Of a stretch of 64,000 nt of DNA, positions 25,085 to 33,601 are shown piece by piece. Each line of letters starts with the position of its first letter. The stretch's first letter is position 1. The stretch comes from Actinomycetes bacterium. Its GTDB lineage: Bacteria; Actinomycetota; Acidimicrobiia; Acidimicrobiales; Microtrichaceae. The position numbers and the translations under genes are program-made. The stretch is from the NCBI GenBank assembly GCA_023392475.1, contig JAEVZA010000374.1, forward strand, positions 42,442 to 106,441, written 5' to 3'. The notes under the pieces were generated by a model. It had not been told where the DNA came from. It did no database searches and saw nothing but the letters and a program-made list of their open reading frames with translations.

Positions 25085-25253
25085 TGAGGTGGGCCAGCCA
25101 CAACGGATGGACCTCGTCCGCTGCTTCGGCCTTCGTCCACCACGTGGCCGACCACTCCGCAAGACGCTCTCGCCTCGACCGCGTCAGCGCCACGATGCGA
25201 TCCAGGTCCGAGGTGGTGGCCACTCGCAAGCTGAGTCCACGTCCCGAGGTCAT
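25085..25253 (-). pseudogene. N-terminal fragment of a GNAT acetyltransferase
   Basis: From the ATG at 25253 the frame reads LSLRVATTSDLDRIVALT, RRERLAEWSATWW and HPLWLAHLI, the N-terminal third of a GNAT-family acetyltransferase. The acetyl-CoA-binding motif is absent. The coding signal leaves this frame at about 25085 and continues in a different frame as a membrane protein. It is a truncated gene. Confidence 0.5.
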
Positions 25254-25330
25254 CACCTGGATCTAACAGATCAGCCCGTCGCCGTCCTCGACCGGACCGG
25301 TCACCACCGACCTCGTCGGATGGTCGAGCT

Positions 25331-26980
25331 TCACCGCGTGCAGCTGGACCGGAAGAGGGTGACCTCGTTCCGCCTCTGGACGTCGCGGTCGCCGAGGAAG
25401 GTGCGGACCTCCTCGAGGTGCCAGGCCGCTGCCCGGTCGCCGAGCGCCGGCTCGTACAGCTCGTAGAACTGCGGAGCGACGTCGACGAGCCATGCCAGGT
25501 GCTGGTCGCACACGAAGGCGGCGAGTCGGCTCGTGCCGACGGCGTCGGCGGCGTCGTTGTCGGCGACGCCGTCGAGGTTCACGACCGTCCGGTCGGAGTA
25601 GAGCGACAGCAGCCCGGAGTTGAACGATCCGACCCGATCGGCCGGGTCCGTGTCGGACCTCAGCCACCGAGCGGCCGCCACCATGCTGGTCTGCCACGGA
25701 TACACCGGGACCTCGGCGGCGTTCACGAGCAGGCTGCACCCGGCGACCGCGATCACGAGCGCCCCGATCGTGGTCGCCACCCGCTGGGGCATCCGAGCGA
25801 TCGACGAGCCTGGCGTCGCCCACACCCGTGATCCCAGGATCACACGGATCGTTCCCGCCGCCAGGATCGCCCACGCCAGCCGGACCCACTCGAAGTAGTA
25901 GGGGCGTGGGTTCAGGCGCACGCCGGCGTGCAGCACCGACAGCACCGCGCCTGCGGCGACGAGCCAGAGCCCGAGCGCCAGGACACCCCTCGCTTCTGCG
26001 GTTCCCGTCCGACGGACCAACATCCACGTGGACGCGACGAGCAGCAACACGATCAGCCACAGCGGGACGCCGAGCCACCGAGGACCTTGACCAGTCATGA
26101 ACTGCCACGCGCTGTGCAGCCCGAACATGACCTTCGACCCCGATGCCGTGACTGCCGACCGTCGCCACAACACACTCGGAACCGACCAGGCACTTGCCTG
26201 CTCGACCGTGCCGAACATGACGATGTTCCAACACCACCACGGCAGGCAGACCGCTACCGCCACCGACCCAGCGACGCCCACATCGCGCCACACCATCCGA
26301 TGCGGACGGGACCGCCGCCACACGGCGGCGACCAGCCACCCACCGATCCCGATCACGGCCAGCGCCGCGTCGGACCTCGCGAGGTACACCCCGGCAGCGC
26401 ACAGGCCCACGAGGACGGCGCTCGGAACGTCCAGGCGATCGCGGTAGCGGTACGCCGCACACACGAGCAGGACGACGAGCAACCCGGTCAGTGATGCCTC
26501 CAGCCCGGAAGCCGAGCTGTACAGCGCCTCGGGCGACAACCACCACAGCCCCAGCCCGACGGCTGCTGGGGCGACACCGACCCGCGGCACGAGCAGGCGG
26601 GCCAGCACCACGAACGTGATTGCGGCGCACGCCACCCCCAGCAACGCTGCGATCCGTAGCTGCATCGTCGGATCGGCGACGAGGCGGGCGACCGGCGTCA
26701 CGACCACCAACCAGAGTGGATGGAACCCGTTCGTCGCATGCAGTCCGTCCATCGACGGCACGCCGGAACGGGTCGCCTCGCCGGCGAGCTGGAGGTAGTA
26801 GCCCGCGTCGTCCGCGACGACGCCCAGCAGGCGGTCCTGCGACAGGAACGGAACGATCAGTCGCGGCACCAGGCCAGCCACCAGGACCGCGGTCAGCCAG
26901 CGGCTCCATCCGATCTCAACACCGTTCGACACCGACGCCTGCGACGTCACCGCCGTGCTGTCGAGGTCAGTTCCTCCCAC
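25331..26980 (-). CDS. GT-C-fold membrane glycosyltransferase-like protein
   Basis: A 549-residue polytopic membrane protein with about ten helices. The first extracytoplasmic loop has the acidic pair in GVVADDAGYYLQLAGEATR, the place of the catalytic Asp motif in GT-C (PMT/ArnT/GT39-like) enzymes. The C-terminal third is a soluble domain (VVNLDGVADNDAADAVG, FVCDQHLAWLVD) shared by actinobacterial GT39-like proteins. It likely transfers a sugar from a polyprenyl-phosphate donor to an envelope acceptor. Neighbouring surface proteins with Thr/Pro linkers could be substrates; that is inference. Confidence 0.78.
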   Translation of the reverse strand: MGGTDLDSTAVTSQASVSNGVEIGWSRWLTAVLVAGLVPRLIVPFLSQDRLLGVVADDAGYYLQLAGEATRSGVPSMDGLHATNGFHPLWLVVVTPVARLVADPTMQLRIAALLGVACAAITFVVLARLLVPRVGVAPAAVGLGLWWLSPEALYSSASGLEASLTGLLVVLLVCAAYRYRDRLDVPSAVLVGLCAAGVYLARSDAALAVIGIGGWLVAAVWRRSRPHRMVWRDVGVAGSVAVAVCLPWWCWNIVMFGTVEQASAWSVPSVLWRRSAVTASGSKVMFGLHSAWQFMTGQGPRWLGVPLWLIVLLLVASTWMLVRRTGTAEARGVLALGLWLVAAGAVLSVLHAGVRLNPRPYYFEWVRLAWAILAAGTIRVILGSRVWATPGSSIARMPQRVATTIGALVIAVAGCSLLVNAAEVPVYPWQTSMVAAARWLRSDTDPADRVGSFNSGLLSLYSDRTVVNLDGVADNDAADAVGTSRLAAFVCDQHLAWLVDVAPQFYELYEPALGDRAAAWHLEEVRTFLGDRDVQRRNEVTLFRSSCTR

Positions 26981-27154
26981 AGCGATCCTTCGGCATCGCG
27001 ACGGACCCCGCTGAGGAAATCTCTGCGTCGACGACGCGACACGGCGTCATCGCTCGACGACGCGGAGGAGAGACTCGCCTCTGCATCGTCCTGGTCGGCG
27101 GTCCTCCCTCGGGGGGTTTCCTTCAGGTCTGCTCTGGCGGCTCGGCCGTGGCCG

Positions 27155-27277
27155 ATGTTCGCCGTCCACTTCTCCGGGGCCATCGTGAACCCGTTCAACA
27201 CCGACGAGGCGATCTTCTCCGACACGATCTGCCACCTGGGCAACGTGCAGAGCACGCCCTGCGCCTGGCTCTGGTAG
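27155..27277 (+). pseudogene. Short coding fragment, probable gene tail
   Basis: Forty codons from the ATG at 27155 to the TAG at 27277 nearly all end in G or C. They read like a protein end (VHFSGAIVNPFNTDEAIF...QSTPCAWLW). Upstream in-frame sequence loses that bias. It is probably the C-terminal remnant of an unidentified gene, though a genuine small protein is possible. The rest of the 376-base gap (26981-27356) shows nothing. Confidence 0.35.
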
Positions 27278-27356
27278 GCGTTCCGCCAGCCTCGACAACG
27301 GGGCACAGGAGGGACTTGTCCCGACCTCCCGACGGACCGGCAGCGGTCGAGCGCGG

Positions 27357-27857
27357 CTACTTGATGATCCGGAACGTCGGGTAGCCGAAGCCGCTCATCC
27401 ACGTCGGGAACGCCATGCCGAACACGGAGGGCCCCACCGGGCCGTTGGGGTCGAGCGTCGCGGCCTCACCCGTGAGGAGGTACTCCATGCCGTCGTCCGT
27501 CGGCAGGCACTGCGCGTCGCCGGGGACGACCGCGGTCAGGCTGCCTCCGTCGATGTACCAGGCGTCGTAGGTGCCGCCCTCGTCGGCGTAAAGCGCCTTG
27601 TGGAAGGCGAAGCTCCCGCTCTGGCTGATCGGTGTGCACGCCGGGTAGAAGGCGACCACCTCGACGGTCGGCTGGGTCGATCCGAGCGCGACCGGGGCTC
27701 CGTCGTCGTCCATGCCGACGGCGTACGGGCCGGCCTCCGCGATCTCGAAGCGCAGCGTGCGCGGTGCCGGCGGAGCCGGAGGCGGTGCAGGCTCACAGCC
27801 GGCCAGCACGACGAATCCGAGCGCGAGCATGCCGGCGATGCCGAGTGTGCGACGCAT
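27357..27857 (-). CDS. Hypothetical lipoprotein
   Basis: A 166-residue lipoprotein with a classic signal peptide (MRRTLGIAGMLALGFVVLAGC, lipobox LAGC), a Pro/Ala linker and a small beta-rich domain. Two Cys in the mature part (YPACTPIS, DAQCLPTD) may pair. GGGAGAGGAAC precedes the ATG. No recognised family; it is probably an envelope protein. It is divergent from the ArsR-VOC operon. Confidence 0.75.
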   Translation of the reverse strand: MRRTLGIAGMLALGFVVLAGCEPAPPPAPPAPRTLRFEIAEAGPYAVGMDDDGAPVALGSTQPTVEVVAFYPACTPISQSGSFAFHKALYADEGGTYDAWYIDGGSLTAVVPGDAQCLPTDDGMEYLLTGEAATLDPNGPVGPSVFGMAFPTWMSGFGYPTFRIIK

Positions 27858-28015
27858 GTTCCTCTCCCAAGGGTGTTGTCACCGGATCGATCCGGCAGGT
27901 CGTGAGTATGACATCGGCACCGTGACGCACCCGGGTTGAGCGACTGAGCAGATGCACCCAGGCCGATGACGTGATCGCGCGATCTGAACGACTCGAGCAG
28001 GACCTGGCCCCTTCC

Positions 28016-28045
28016 TTGACAGGCAAGTAACGACTTGCCTAACAT
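28016..28045 (+). promoter_or_regulatory. Promoter with operator in the spacer (ArsR-VOC operon)
   Basis: TTGACA (28016-28021) and TAACAT (28040-28045) are 18 bases apart. The spacer is exactly GGCAAGT-AACG-ACTTGCC, a perfect 7-base inverted repeat. A regulator bound there would block RNA polymerase. The GTG start is 7 bases after the -10, so the transcript is probably leaderless. Confidence 0.85.
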
Positions 28046-28051
28046 CCAGAC

Positions 28052-28339
28052 GTGGGCGACGTGTTCAAGGCCCTGGCCGATCCGACTCGGCGGGCGGTCC
28101 TGGACGAGCTCACCGAACGAGACGGCCAGACGCTGTTCGAGCTGTGCGCACGGCTCGCGACGAAGCACGGTCTCGGCTCGACCCGTCAGGCGATCTCGCA
28201 GCACCTCGACGTGCTCGAGCGCGCAGGGCTCGTCCGGACGAGTCGCCAGGGTCGCTACAAGTTCCACCACATCGACACGGCGCCGCTCGAACAGGTCGAG
28301 GGCCGGTGGTCGATGCCGGCACCCCAGGAGGACCCGTGA
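28052..28339 (+). CDS. ArsR-family transcriptional repressor
   Basis: A 95-residue winged-helix protein with the family start VFKALADPTRRAVLDELTERDG and recognition helix STRQAISQHLDVLERAGLV, then the wing RQGRYKFHHID. It lacks the cysteine metal box (ELCVC), so it probably senses something other than metal or acts through a partner. It should bind the 7-base palindrome in its own promoter. Its TGA overlaps the GTG of the following glyoxalase-like gene, a common ArsR-VOC pairing. Confidence 0.92.
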   Translation: MGDVFKALADPTRRAVLDELTERDGQTLFELCARLATKHGLGSTRQAISQHLDVLERAGLVRTSRQGRYKFHHIDTAPLEQVEGRWSMPAPQEDP

Positions 28340-28725
28340 GGATCAACGTGATGAGCGTCATGGTCGACGACCAGGACAAGGCGCTGCGGTTCTACACCGA
28401 GACGCTCGGCTTCGTGAAGAAGCGCGAGATCCCGCTCGGCGAGCACTCGTGGCTCACGGTGGTCTCGCCGGACGACCCCGACGGCGTGGAGCTGTCGCTC
28501 GAACCGGATGAGCACCCGGCCGCCCGTCCGTTCAAGGAGGCGCTCGTCGCTGACGGGATCCCCTACACGTCGTTCCTCGTCGACGACGTCGCAGCGGAGC
28601 ACGCTCGGCTGGAAGGGCTCGGCGTGCGGTTCACCCAGCCGCCGACCGAGATGGGCGCGGTCGTGACGGCGGTCCTCGACGACACGTGCGGGAACCTCAT
28701 CCAGATCGCCGCCGAGGTTGGTTGA
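28336..28725 (+). CDS. VOC-superfamily (glyoxalase/bleomycin-resistance-like) protein
   Basis: A 129-residue protein with two beta-alpha-beta-beta-beta modules: VMSVMVDDQDKALRFYTETL at the start and YTSFLVDDVAAEHARLEGLG in the second half, then VLDDTCGNLIQI. This is the layout of VOC metal-dependent lyases, isomerases or resistance proteins. The GTG start overlaps the ArsR stop (GTGA) and CAGGAGG lies just upstream, so translation is coupled and the operon is controlled by the ArsR operator. The substrate is unknown. Confidence 0.9.
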   Translation: MRINVMSVMVDDQDKALRFYTETLGFVKKREIPLGEHSWLTVVSPDDPDGVELSLEPDEHPAARPFKEALVADGIPYTSFLVDDVAAEHARLEGLGVRFTQPPTEMGAVVTAVLDDTCGNLIQIAAEVG

Positions 28726-29046
28726 CGACATCGCTGAAGGAGCGTGCGCAGGATTCGACGACCAGTCGATCTCGGACACCTTCCAAGGCAGCGCGCAACG
28801 CCGATCAACGGTGGCCGATCACGATCGGCTCGAACGCGAAGGTCGGCTGTACCTGCTCACCACGCCGTGACCCGATGTCCGCATCTGCCTACCGCGACGG
28901 GTCCTGCAGAGCCTTCGTCGATCGGTCACGCGTCGCGGGGACCGGGTCATGGAGAGTGGCAGCCGCTCAACATCGGCTTGCCGAGCGGTGAACAACTCGC
29001 CACCATCTGGTGGTCGGGGTGCGGGCCCCGTGGAACGAGGGACGAC

Positions 29047-30861
29047 ATGCGAGGGCGGGTTGCGAGGGTGGCCGCGGCGATGGCGCTGGCGGTGGTCGGG
29101 ATGTTCGCGTCGGTGGCACCGGCGGGAGCGGCCCCGGCCGCGTCGACGCCGATCGACGGTCGGATCCCGTGGGCGCGGACGAACGGCGACATCCTCGCCA
29201 TGACCAAGGTCGAAGGTGCCGGCGCAGATCTGATCGCGTTCGGCGGCAACTTCACCCACGTGATCACACCCGACGGCGTCAGCCGCGACGCGACGAACTT
29301 CGCGGTCGTGGACGAGTTCACCGGCGCACTGGTCTACGCCGGCCACGCCGACTCCTACGTCCGGGCGATCACGAGTCGCAACGGCACCATCTACGTCGGC
29401 GGGGACTTCACCACCTTCGGCGGCGTCGCCCGCAACCGCCTCGCCGCGCTGTCGCCCACGTACCAGGTCACCTCCTGGAACCCGGGCGCCTCCGCGGGCG
29501 TCTACGCCCTCGAGTCGAGCAGCGCGGGGGTCTACTTCGGCGGCAACGGCTCGAGCGTGAAGCTGGTCGATGCGACGACCGGCGCCACGGTCATGTCGCA
29601 GTCCGTGACCGGCGGATCCGTCAAGTCGCTGCTCGTGTCGCCGGACAGCGCGTGGCTGTACGTCGGTGGCGGCTTCGAGACCTACGGCGGGTTGACCCGC
29701 CACGGCCTGGTGCGCGCCAACGCGCTCACCGGCGCACCGGATCAGGGCTTCAACGCCCACCTGCGCGTCGACTCCGGTGTCGGCACGTTCGGCGACTTCG
29801 ACGGCGAGGCCGGCAAGGCCCTCGCCTTCGACAGCACCCGGAACCGCCTCGTCGCCGGCATCGCCGGCCACGGCGCGGATGAGCTGAAGATCTTCAGCGC
29901 GACCACCGGGGCGCTCGTGTGGGTCGACGTGCTCCCCGGCGACGGACAAGCCGTCGGCATCGTGGGCGACACCTACCTCGTCGGGTACCACCGCCACGAC
30001 ACCAACCCGTGGCCGTACTTCGCCGCACAGGTCGAGGCCTCGAACGGCGCGCTCACCAACTGGGACCCGGGCGTCGAGGGCTTCCAGGCCAACGAGGACG
30101 GCGGCAACAACGGCGTCCAAGCCATGTACATCGATCCGGCGAACCGCCGCGTGTTCCTCGGCGGGGCGTTCCTCACGCCGGTGAAGTCGATCGCCGTCTA
30201 CACCTGGGGACCGCCGGTCACCCCACCGACGAACCAGACACCGACCGCATCCTTCACCGCCACGACCAACGGCCTCACCGCCACGTTCGACGGCACCGGA
30301 TCGGCCGACCCCGATGGATCGGTCGTGTCCTGGGCGTGGACCTTCGGAGACGGCACCACCGCCACCGGAGCCAACGCGAACCACGCGTACGTCAACGCGG
30401 GCACGTACACCGTGACGCTCAAGGTGACCGACAACCGCGGCGCCACCGACACGACGTCGAAGAAGGTCACGGTCACGGCGCCGCCTCCCACCACGACGAC
30501 CACGACCACGACCCCACCCACGACGACCATCCCGCCGGCGGACAACCGAACGCCGATCGGCGCCGCGCTCATCACCAACCTGGCAGACCGCCGCTACTCG
30601 ATGCTCGGCTACGCCATCGATCCGGACACCGACGCACCGATCGAGGTCGTCGTCGCCGTCGAGGGCGTCGGCGAGACGACGCTCACCGCGGACTACGAGC
30701 TCGACGGCCTTCCCGACACCCATCCCGGTTACGGGCCGAAGCACGGCTTCCTCTACAGCAAGGCACTGCCCGCCGGCACCCGCAACGTCTGCGCCTACGC
30801 GCTCGACTCCACCACCGGTGCCCGCACGGCGATCAGCTGCCAGCGCGTGACCGTGAAGTGA
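29047..30861 (+). CDS. Secreted propeller protein with PKD domain and C-terminal module
   Basis: A 604-residue protein with a Sec signal peptide ending near APAGAAPA. A beta-propeller of delta-60-like repeats (TIYVGGDFTTFGGVARNRLA, WLYVGGGFETYGG, VFLGGAFLTPV) is followed by a PKD domain (FDGTGSADPDGSVVSWAWTF, residues about 410-480). After a Pro/Thr linker comes a C-terminal domain with HPGYGPKHGF, often seen at the end of actinobacterial surface proteins. It is likely cell-surface or extracellular, binding glycans or proteins. The 321 bases before it hold only a weak 50-codon open stretch. Confidence 0.85.
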   Translation: MRGRVARVAAAMALAVVGMFASVAPAGAAPAASTPIDGRIPWARTNGDILAMTKVEGAGADLIAFGGNFTHVITPDGVSRDATNFAVVDEFTGALVYAGHADSYVRAITSRNGTIYVGGDFTTFGGVARNRLAALSPTYQVTSWNPGASAGVYALESSSAGVYFGGNGSSVKLVDATTGATVMSQSVTGGSVKSLLVSPDSAWLYVGGGFETYGGLTRHGLVRANALTGAPDQGFNAHLRVDSGVGTFGDFDGEAGKALAFDSTRNRLVAGIAGHGADELKIFSATTGALVWVDVLPGDGQAVGIVGDTYLVGYHRHDTNPWPYFAAQVEASNGALTNWDPGVEGFQANEDGGNNGVQAMYIDPANRRVFLGGAFLTPVKSIAVYTWGPPVTPPTNQTPTASFTATTNGLTATFDGTGSADPDGSVVSWAWTFGDGTTATGANANHAYVNAGTYTVTLKVTDNRGATDTTSKKVTVTAPPPTTTTTTTTPPTTTIPPADNRTPIGAALITNLADRRYSMLGYAIDPDTDAPIEVVVAVEGVGETTLTADYELDGLPDTHPGYGPKHGFLYSKALPAGTRNVCAYALDSTTGARTAISCQRVTVK

Positions 30862-30915
30862 GTCGCTCCGCCCCACATCCCTGATCCGTACGTCGACGTC
30901 GGTACCCTCGCTCGC

Positions 30916-31356
30916 GTGGTCGAGGATGAGTGGTCCGAGTTCGCGGGCGAGGCCCTCGACGGCCCCGTCATCGCCAGCGGCTGGTTCCGCCCAGCGAGCT
31001 ACGACGGGCCGGTGGTGCCCTGGCTCGCCCCATGGCGAGCTTCGCAGCTCTCGATGGCCGAGCTGCAAGCGGCCAAGGAGTCACGTGCCCGCCCCGAGTT
31101 CGTGAACCACCTGCCCCGCCTCCTGTACGTGGCGGTGACCCATGACCGACTCGGCGTGTTCGATCTCGACGGCAGGCACCACGTGCACGCCCGGCGAGTG
31201 GTCGGCAGTGGCGATCGCAACGGGGTCCGGGTGCTCACCGACTCGAAGCATCCGACGTGGCTGTACCTCCAGCTGGCCGACCGCAGAGTCGTCGCGCTCG
31301 AGCCGAACGGCCCCGACGACGACACCGAGTCCGTGCGGCAGGCCATCAGCGCCTGA
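30916..31356 (+). CDS. Hypothetical protein
   Basis: A 146-residue soluble protein beginning with GTG 8 bases after a TACCCT -10-like motif (leaderless). It shows strands in the middle (LLYVAVTHDRLGVFDLDGRH) and a C-terminal part (LTDSKHPTWLYLQLADRR) reminiscent of actinobacterial PH-like or DUF-type small domains. No confident family. Codon use is typical of the window, so the gene is real. Confidence 0.7.
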   Translation: MVEDEWSEFAGEALDGPVIASGWFRPASYDGPVVPWLAPWRASQLSMAELQAAKESRARPEFVNHLPRLLYVAVTHDRLGVFDLDGRHHVHARRVVGSGDRNGVRVLTDSKHPTWLYLQLADRRVVALEPNGPDDDTESVRQAISA

Positions 31357-31393
31357 AGCTCCCGGGTCGAACGCTGTGGAGGAGAACGTCGGG

Positions 31394-32011
31394 ATGAGTC
31401 GTGGCTACGCTCCGGCGATGGCGACCGGACTGCGTTGGCGACAGGCACTGTTCGTGGTGGCGGGTTGGATCGGAGTCCTCGCCGCAGCGCCGCCCGCGTC
31501 GGCGCACACGGGCCAGCACCTCGCCGGCGCATGGGATGGCCTGCTCCATCCGTTCCTCGGGATCGACCACCTGCTCGCCATGATCACGGTCGGGATCCTC
31601 GCCTACACCTTGGACCGCTCCCGTTCGATCCCCGTGGCGTTCCTGGGCGCCATGACCGTCGGCGGCGCCCTCGGTGTCGTCGGCGTCGCCGCTCCGCTCG
31701 GTGAATGGGCGGTCGCCGTCTCCGTGCTTGCGCTCGGCGCAGCTCTCGTCGCCGGCGCGACCTTGGGCCGGACACCGGCGCTCGCGCTGGTCGCGCTCGC
31801 CGGCCTCGCGCATGGGCATGCTCACGGCCTCGAAGCTCCTGCGGCCGTGCATCCGCTGCTGTACATCGCCGGCTTCCTCGCGGCCACCGCCGCACTGCAC
31901 GCCGCTGGCTGGGTCGCCGGCTGGGCCATGGCGAACCGCACCGCTGCGCGACGAGCGGTCGGCATCGCCGTGGCGGGAGTCGGCGTCGGACTCGTCGTCG
32001 GCCTGGCCTGA
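31394..32011 (+). CDS. HupE/UreJ-family membrane protein
   Basis: A 205-residue membrane protein with a cleavable signal (ending PASAHTG) and about six helices. The family motif HPFLGIDHLLAMITVGILA lies near residue 52, and a second His cluster (HGHAHGLE) lies in the middle. HupE/UreJ proteins move nickel or cobalt for hydrogenase, urease or B12 enzymes. No such enzyme genes are adjacent, so the metal partner is unknown. The ATG at 31394 has GGAGGAG upstream. A second ATG at 31418 follows a TACGCT -10-like motif and could be a leaderless start. Confidence 0.85.
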   Translation: MSRGYAPAMATGLRWRQALFVVAGWIGVLAAAPPASAHTGQHLAGAWDGLLHPFLGIDHLLAMITVGILAYTLDRSRSIPVAFLGAMTVGGALGVVGVAAPLGEWAVAVSVLALGAALVAGATLGRTPALALVALAGLAHGHAHGLEAPAAVHPLLYIAGFLAATAALHAAGWVAGWAMANRTAARRAVGIAVAGVGVGLVVGLA

Positions 32012-32210
32012 CCTTCCGCCCGGTTCCAGCCATGGGTCGGAGCGGCGCGGAGGGGCAGCGTCGCACGTCGCGTCGTGAGACGCCCTTGGGCCTCTTGCCG
32101 GTGACGTCGTCGTGGATGAGCCCCACGACGGACCGGGCGGGCCCGCGCCCGACCGATGTCGGGGGCGTCGGCCCTCCTGGACGGATGGACGGGACCCAGC
32201 CCGACGTCGG

Positions 32211-32483
32211 CTAGTGCTGGCTGACCTGGTAGCAGGCCACGTCGTACTGGGAGACGGACTTCGGGTTGTGGGAGTTCTGAGGTGCACTTCCGGCGTAGTG
32301 GGTCTCGGCGTTCGCGAACCCGGCGGTGCCGAATCCGGCGGGAGCGTTCGGCGCCGTCGAGCTGCCACAGGACTGCGAGGGCTGACCGGTGCCGGAGGGG
32401 TTCGTCGCCGCGCCAGCTGCCACTGGGAGCAGCATCCCGAAACTGGCGACGAAGGTGGCGACGAGTACACGTGACGTGCGCAT
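32211..32483 (-). CDS. Small secreted protein
   Basis: A 90-residue protein with a clear Sec signal (MRTSRVLVATFVASFGMLLP, cleavage after AAGAA) and a mature part with two Cys (QSCGSS, VACYQV). It ends in NPKSVSQYDVACYQVSQH, a pattern I have seen in short hypothetical exported proteins of actinobacteria. GGAGGTCACAAC precedes the ATG. Function unknown. The 199 bases before its end (32012-32210) show no gene. Confidence 0.78.
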   Translation of the reverse strand: MRTSRVLVATFVASFGMLLPVAAGAATNPSGTGQPSQSCGSSTAPNAPAGFGTAGFANAETHYAGSAPQNSHNPKSVSQYDVACYQVSQH

Positions 32484-32680
32484 GTTGTGACCTCCTGGAC
32501 GGCGGCGCGGTCCTCGCGCCGAGCCGTTGGCAAGCGATACGGCCGAAGCGGTCTGCGAGATTCCGCCGTGCGATCATCCCGGCGATCCCTTACCGAAGCT
32601 TTACCGAGCCATCGGCGCGAGCGTCGAGCGAGCAGCGCCCAGCGACTGGCCCAGGTGCCGCGGTCGCTAGCCTGGGACGG

Positions 32681-33454
32681 ATGGCCGAAGCGTTCGACAT
32701 CGTGTGCGAGGTCGAGCCGGCGACGACCCCCGACCTCATGCGTGTCCGTCACCAGATCGGCGTCATGAGCCGGGTGGCCACGTCCTTCCTGATCCCCGAC
32801 AACCACATCGGGCGCGCGACGGTGTCCAGCATCGCGGTCGCGCACGAGGTCGCGCTGATGGGCGGCGCGCCGATCGCGTGCCTCAACGCGAGGGATCGCA
32901 ACGTCCTCGGGTTCAGGCGGGACCTCCTCACGGCCGCCGCATACGGCGTGAGCGACTTCCTGTTCGTCTACGGCGATCGACCCGAGACCGGTCGACGCTC
33001 CGACGACCTGACAGTCCGGAAGATGCTCGAAGAAGCCAGGACGTTCGCAGCCGGTCCCGACGGGACCACGACACCACCGAGGCTCGGTGTCAGCTCACGG
33101 CTCGTTCCGCTGCCCGACTGGAAGCGAGATGCCGACTTCCTGTTCGCGCAGGTCAGCTTCTCGGTCCCGGCACTGCTCGACTGGCGCAGCGCGCTCGACT
33201 TCGACGGGCCGGTGTTCGCCGGCGTGATCGTGCCGCCGTCGGCGTCGATGGCACGCAAGTTGTCGGCAGAGATCCCGGAGCTGGCCGTCCCCGACGCACT
33301 CATCGCGCAGCTCGACCGGCACCCGGACGCAGGTGTGGAGTTCGCGTGCGAGATGGTCGCGGACATCCGACGATCCGAGGCGTTCGACGGCGTGCACCTC
33401 ATCCCGGTCACCCGATACCGCCAGGTCGCGGCACGGCTCGACCCGCAGCGCTGA
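32681..33454 (+). CDS. Methylenetetrahydrofolate reductase-like TIM-barrel protein
   Basis: A 257-residue protein of the MetF fold. It has the strand-helix start FDIVCEVEPATTPDL, a barrel core with VSDFLFVYGDRPETG (the family GxDPP/GDxP loop) and a folate-side motif DADFLFAQVSFSV. It is shorter and more diverged than MetF (about 290), so it may act on another one-carbon substrate such as corrinoid-linked methyl groups. The ATG follows a TAGCCT -10-like motif by 7 bases. Confidence 0.72.
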   Translation: MAEAFDIVCEVEPATTPDLMRVRHQIGVMSRVATSFLIPDNHIGRATVSSIAVAHEVALMGGAPIACLNARDRNVLGFRRDLLTAAAYGVSDFLFVYGDRPETGRRSDDLTVRKMLEEARTFAAGPDGTTTPPRLGVSSRLVPLPDWKRDADFLFAQVSFSVPALLDWRSALDFDGPVFAGVIVPPSASMARKLSAEIPELAVPDALIAQLDRHPDAGVEFACEMVADIRRSEAFDGVHLIPVTRYRQVAARLDPQR

Positions 33455-33601
33455 CCGGCCGAGCCTCGCGGCTCCTCGGCCCGGCCGAGATCGCCTGCGC
33501 CCGTGGCCCATCAGCGCACCTCCCTCCGGCGCCGCGGGCGTAGGGTCGTCCACGGTCCCGGCGCACCGGGGCGCTCGTCGAGGAGCGGAGGTGATCGTCC
33601 G

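Noticed and set aside
28717..28870. A 50-codon open stretch after the VOC gene ending EREGRLYLLTTP
   Set aside because: Third-position GC is only moderate, there is no good start or ribosome site, and no family is recognised.
28819..31068. Long minus-strand frame opposite the PKD propeller gene
   Set aside because: The product is Val/Arg/Gly/Asp-rich with no domain. The plus strand encodes a signal peptide, a propeller and a PKD domain.
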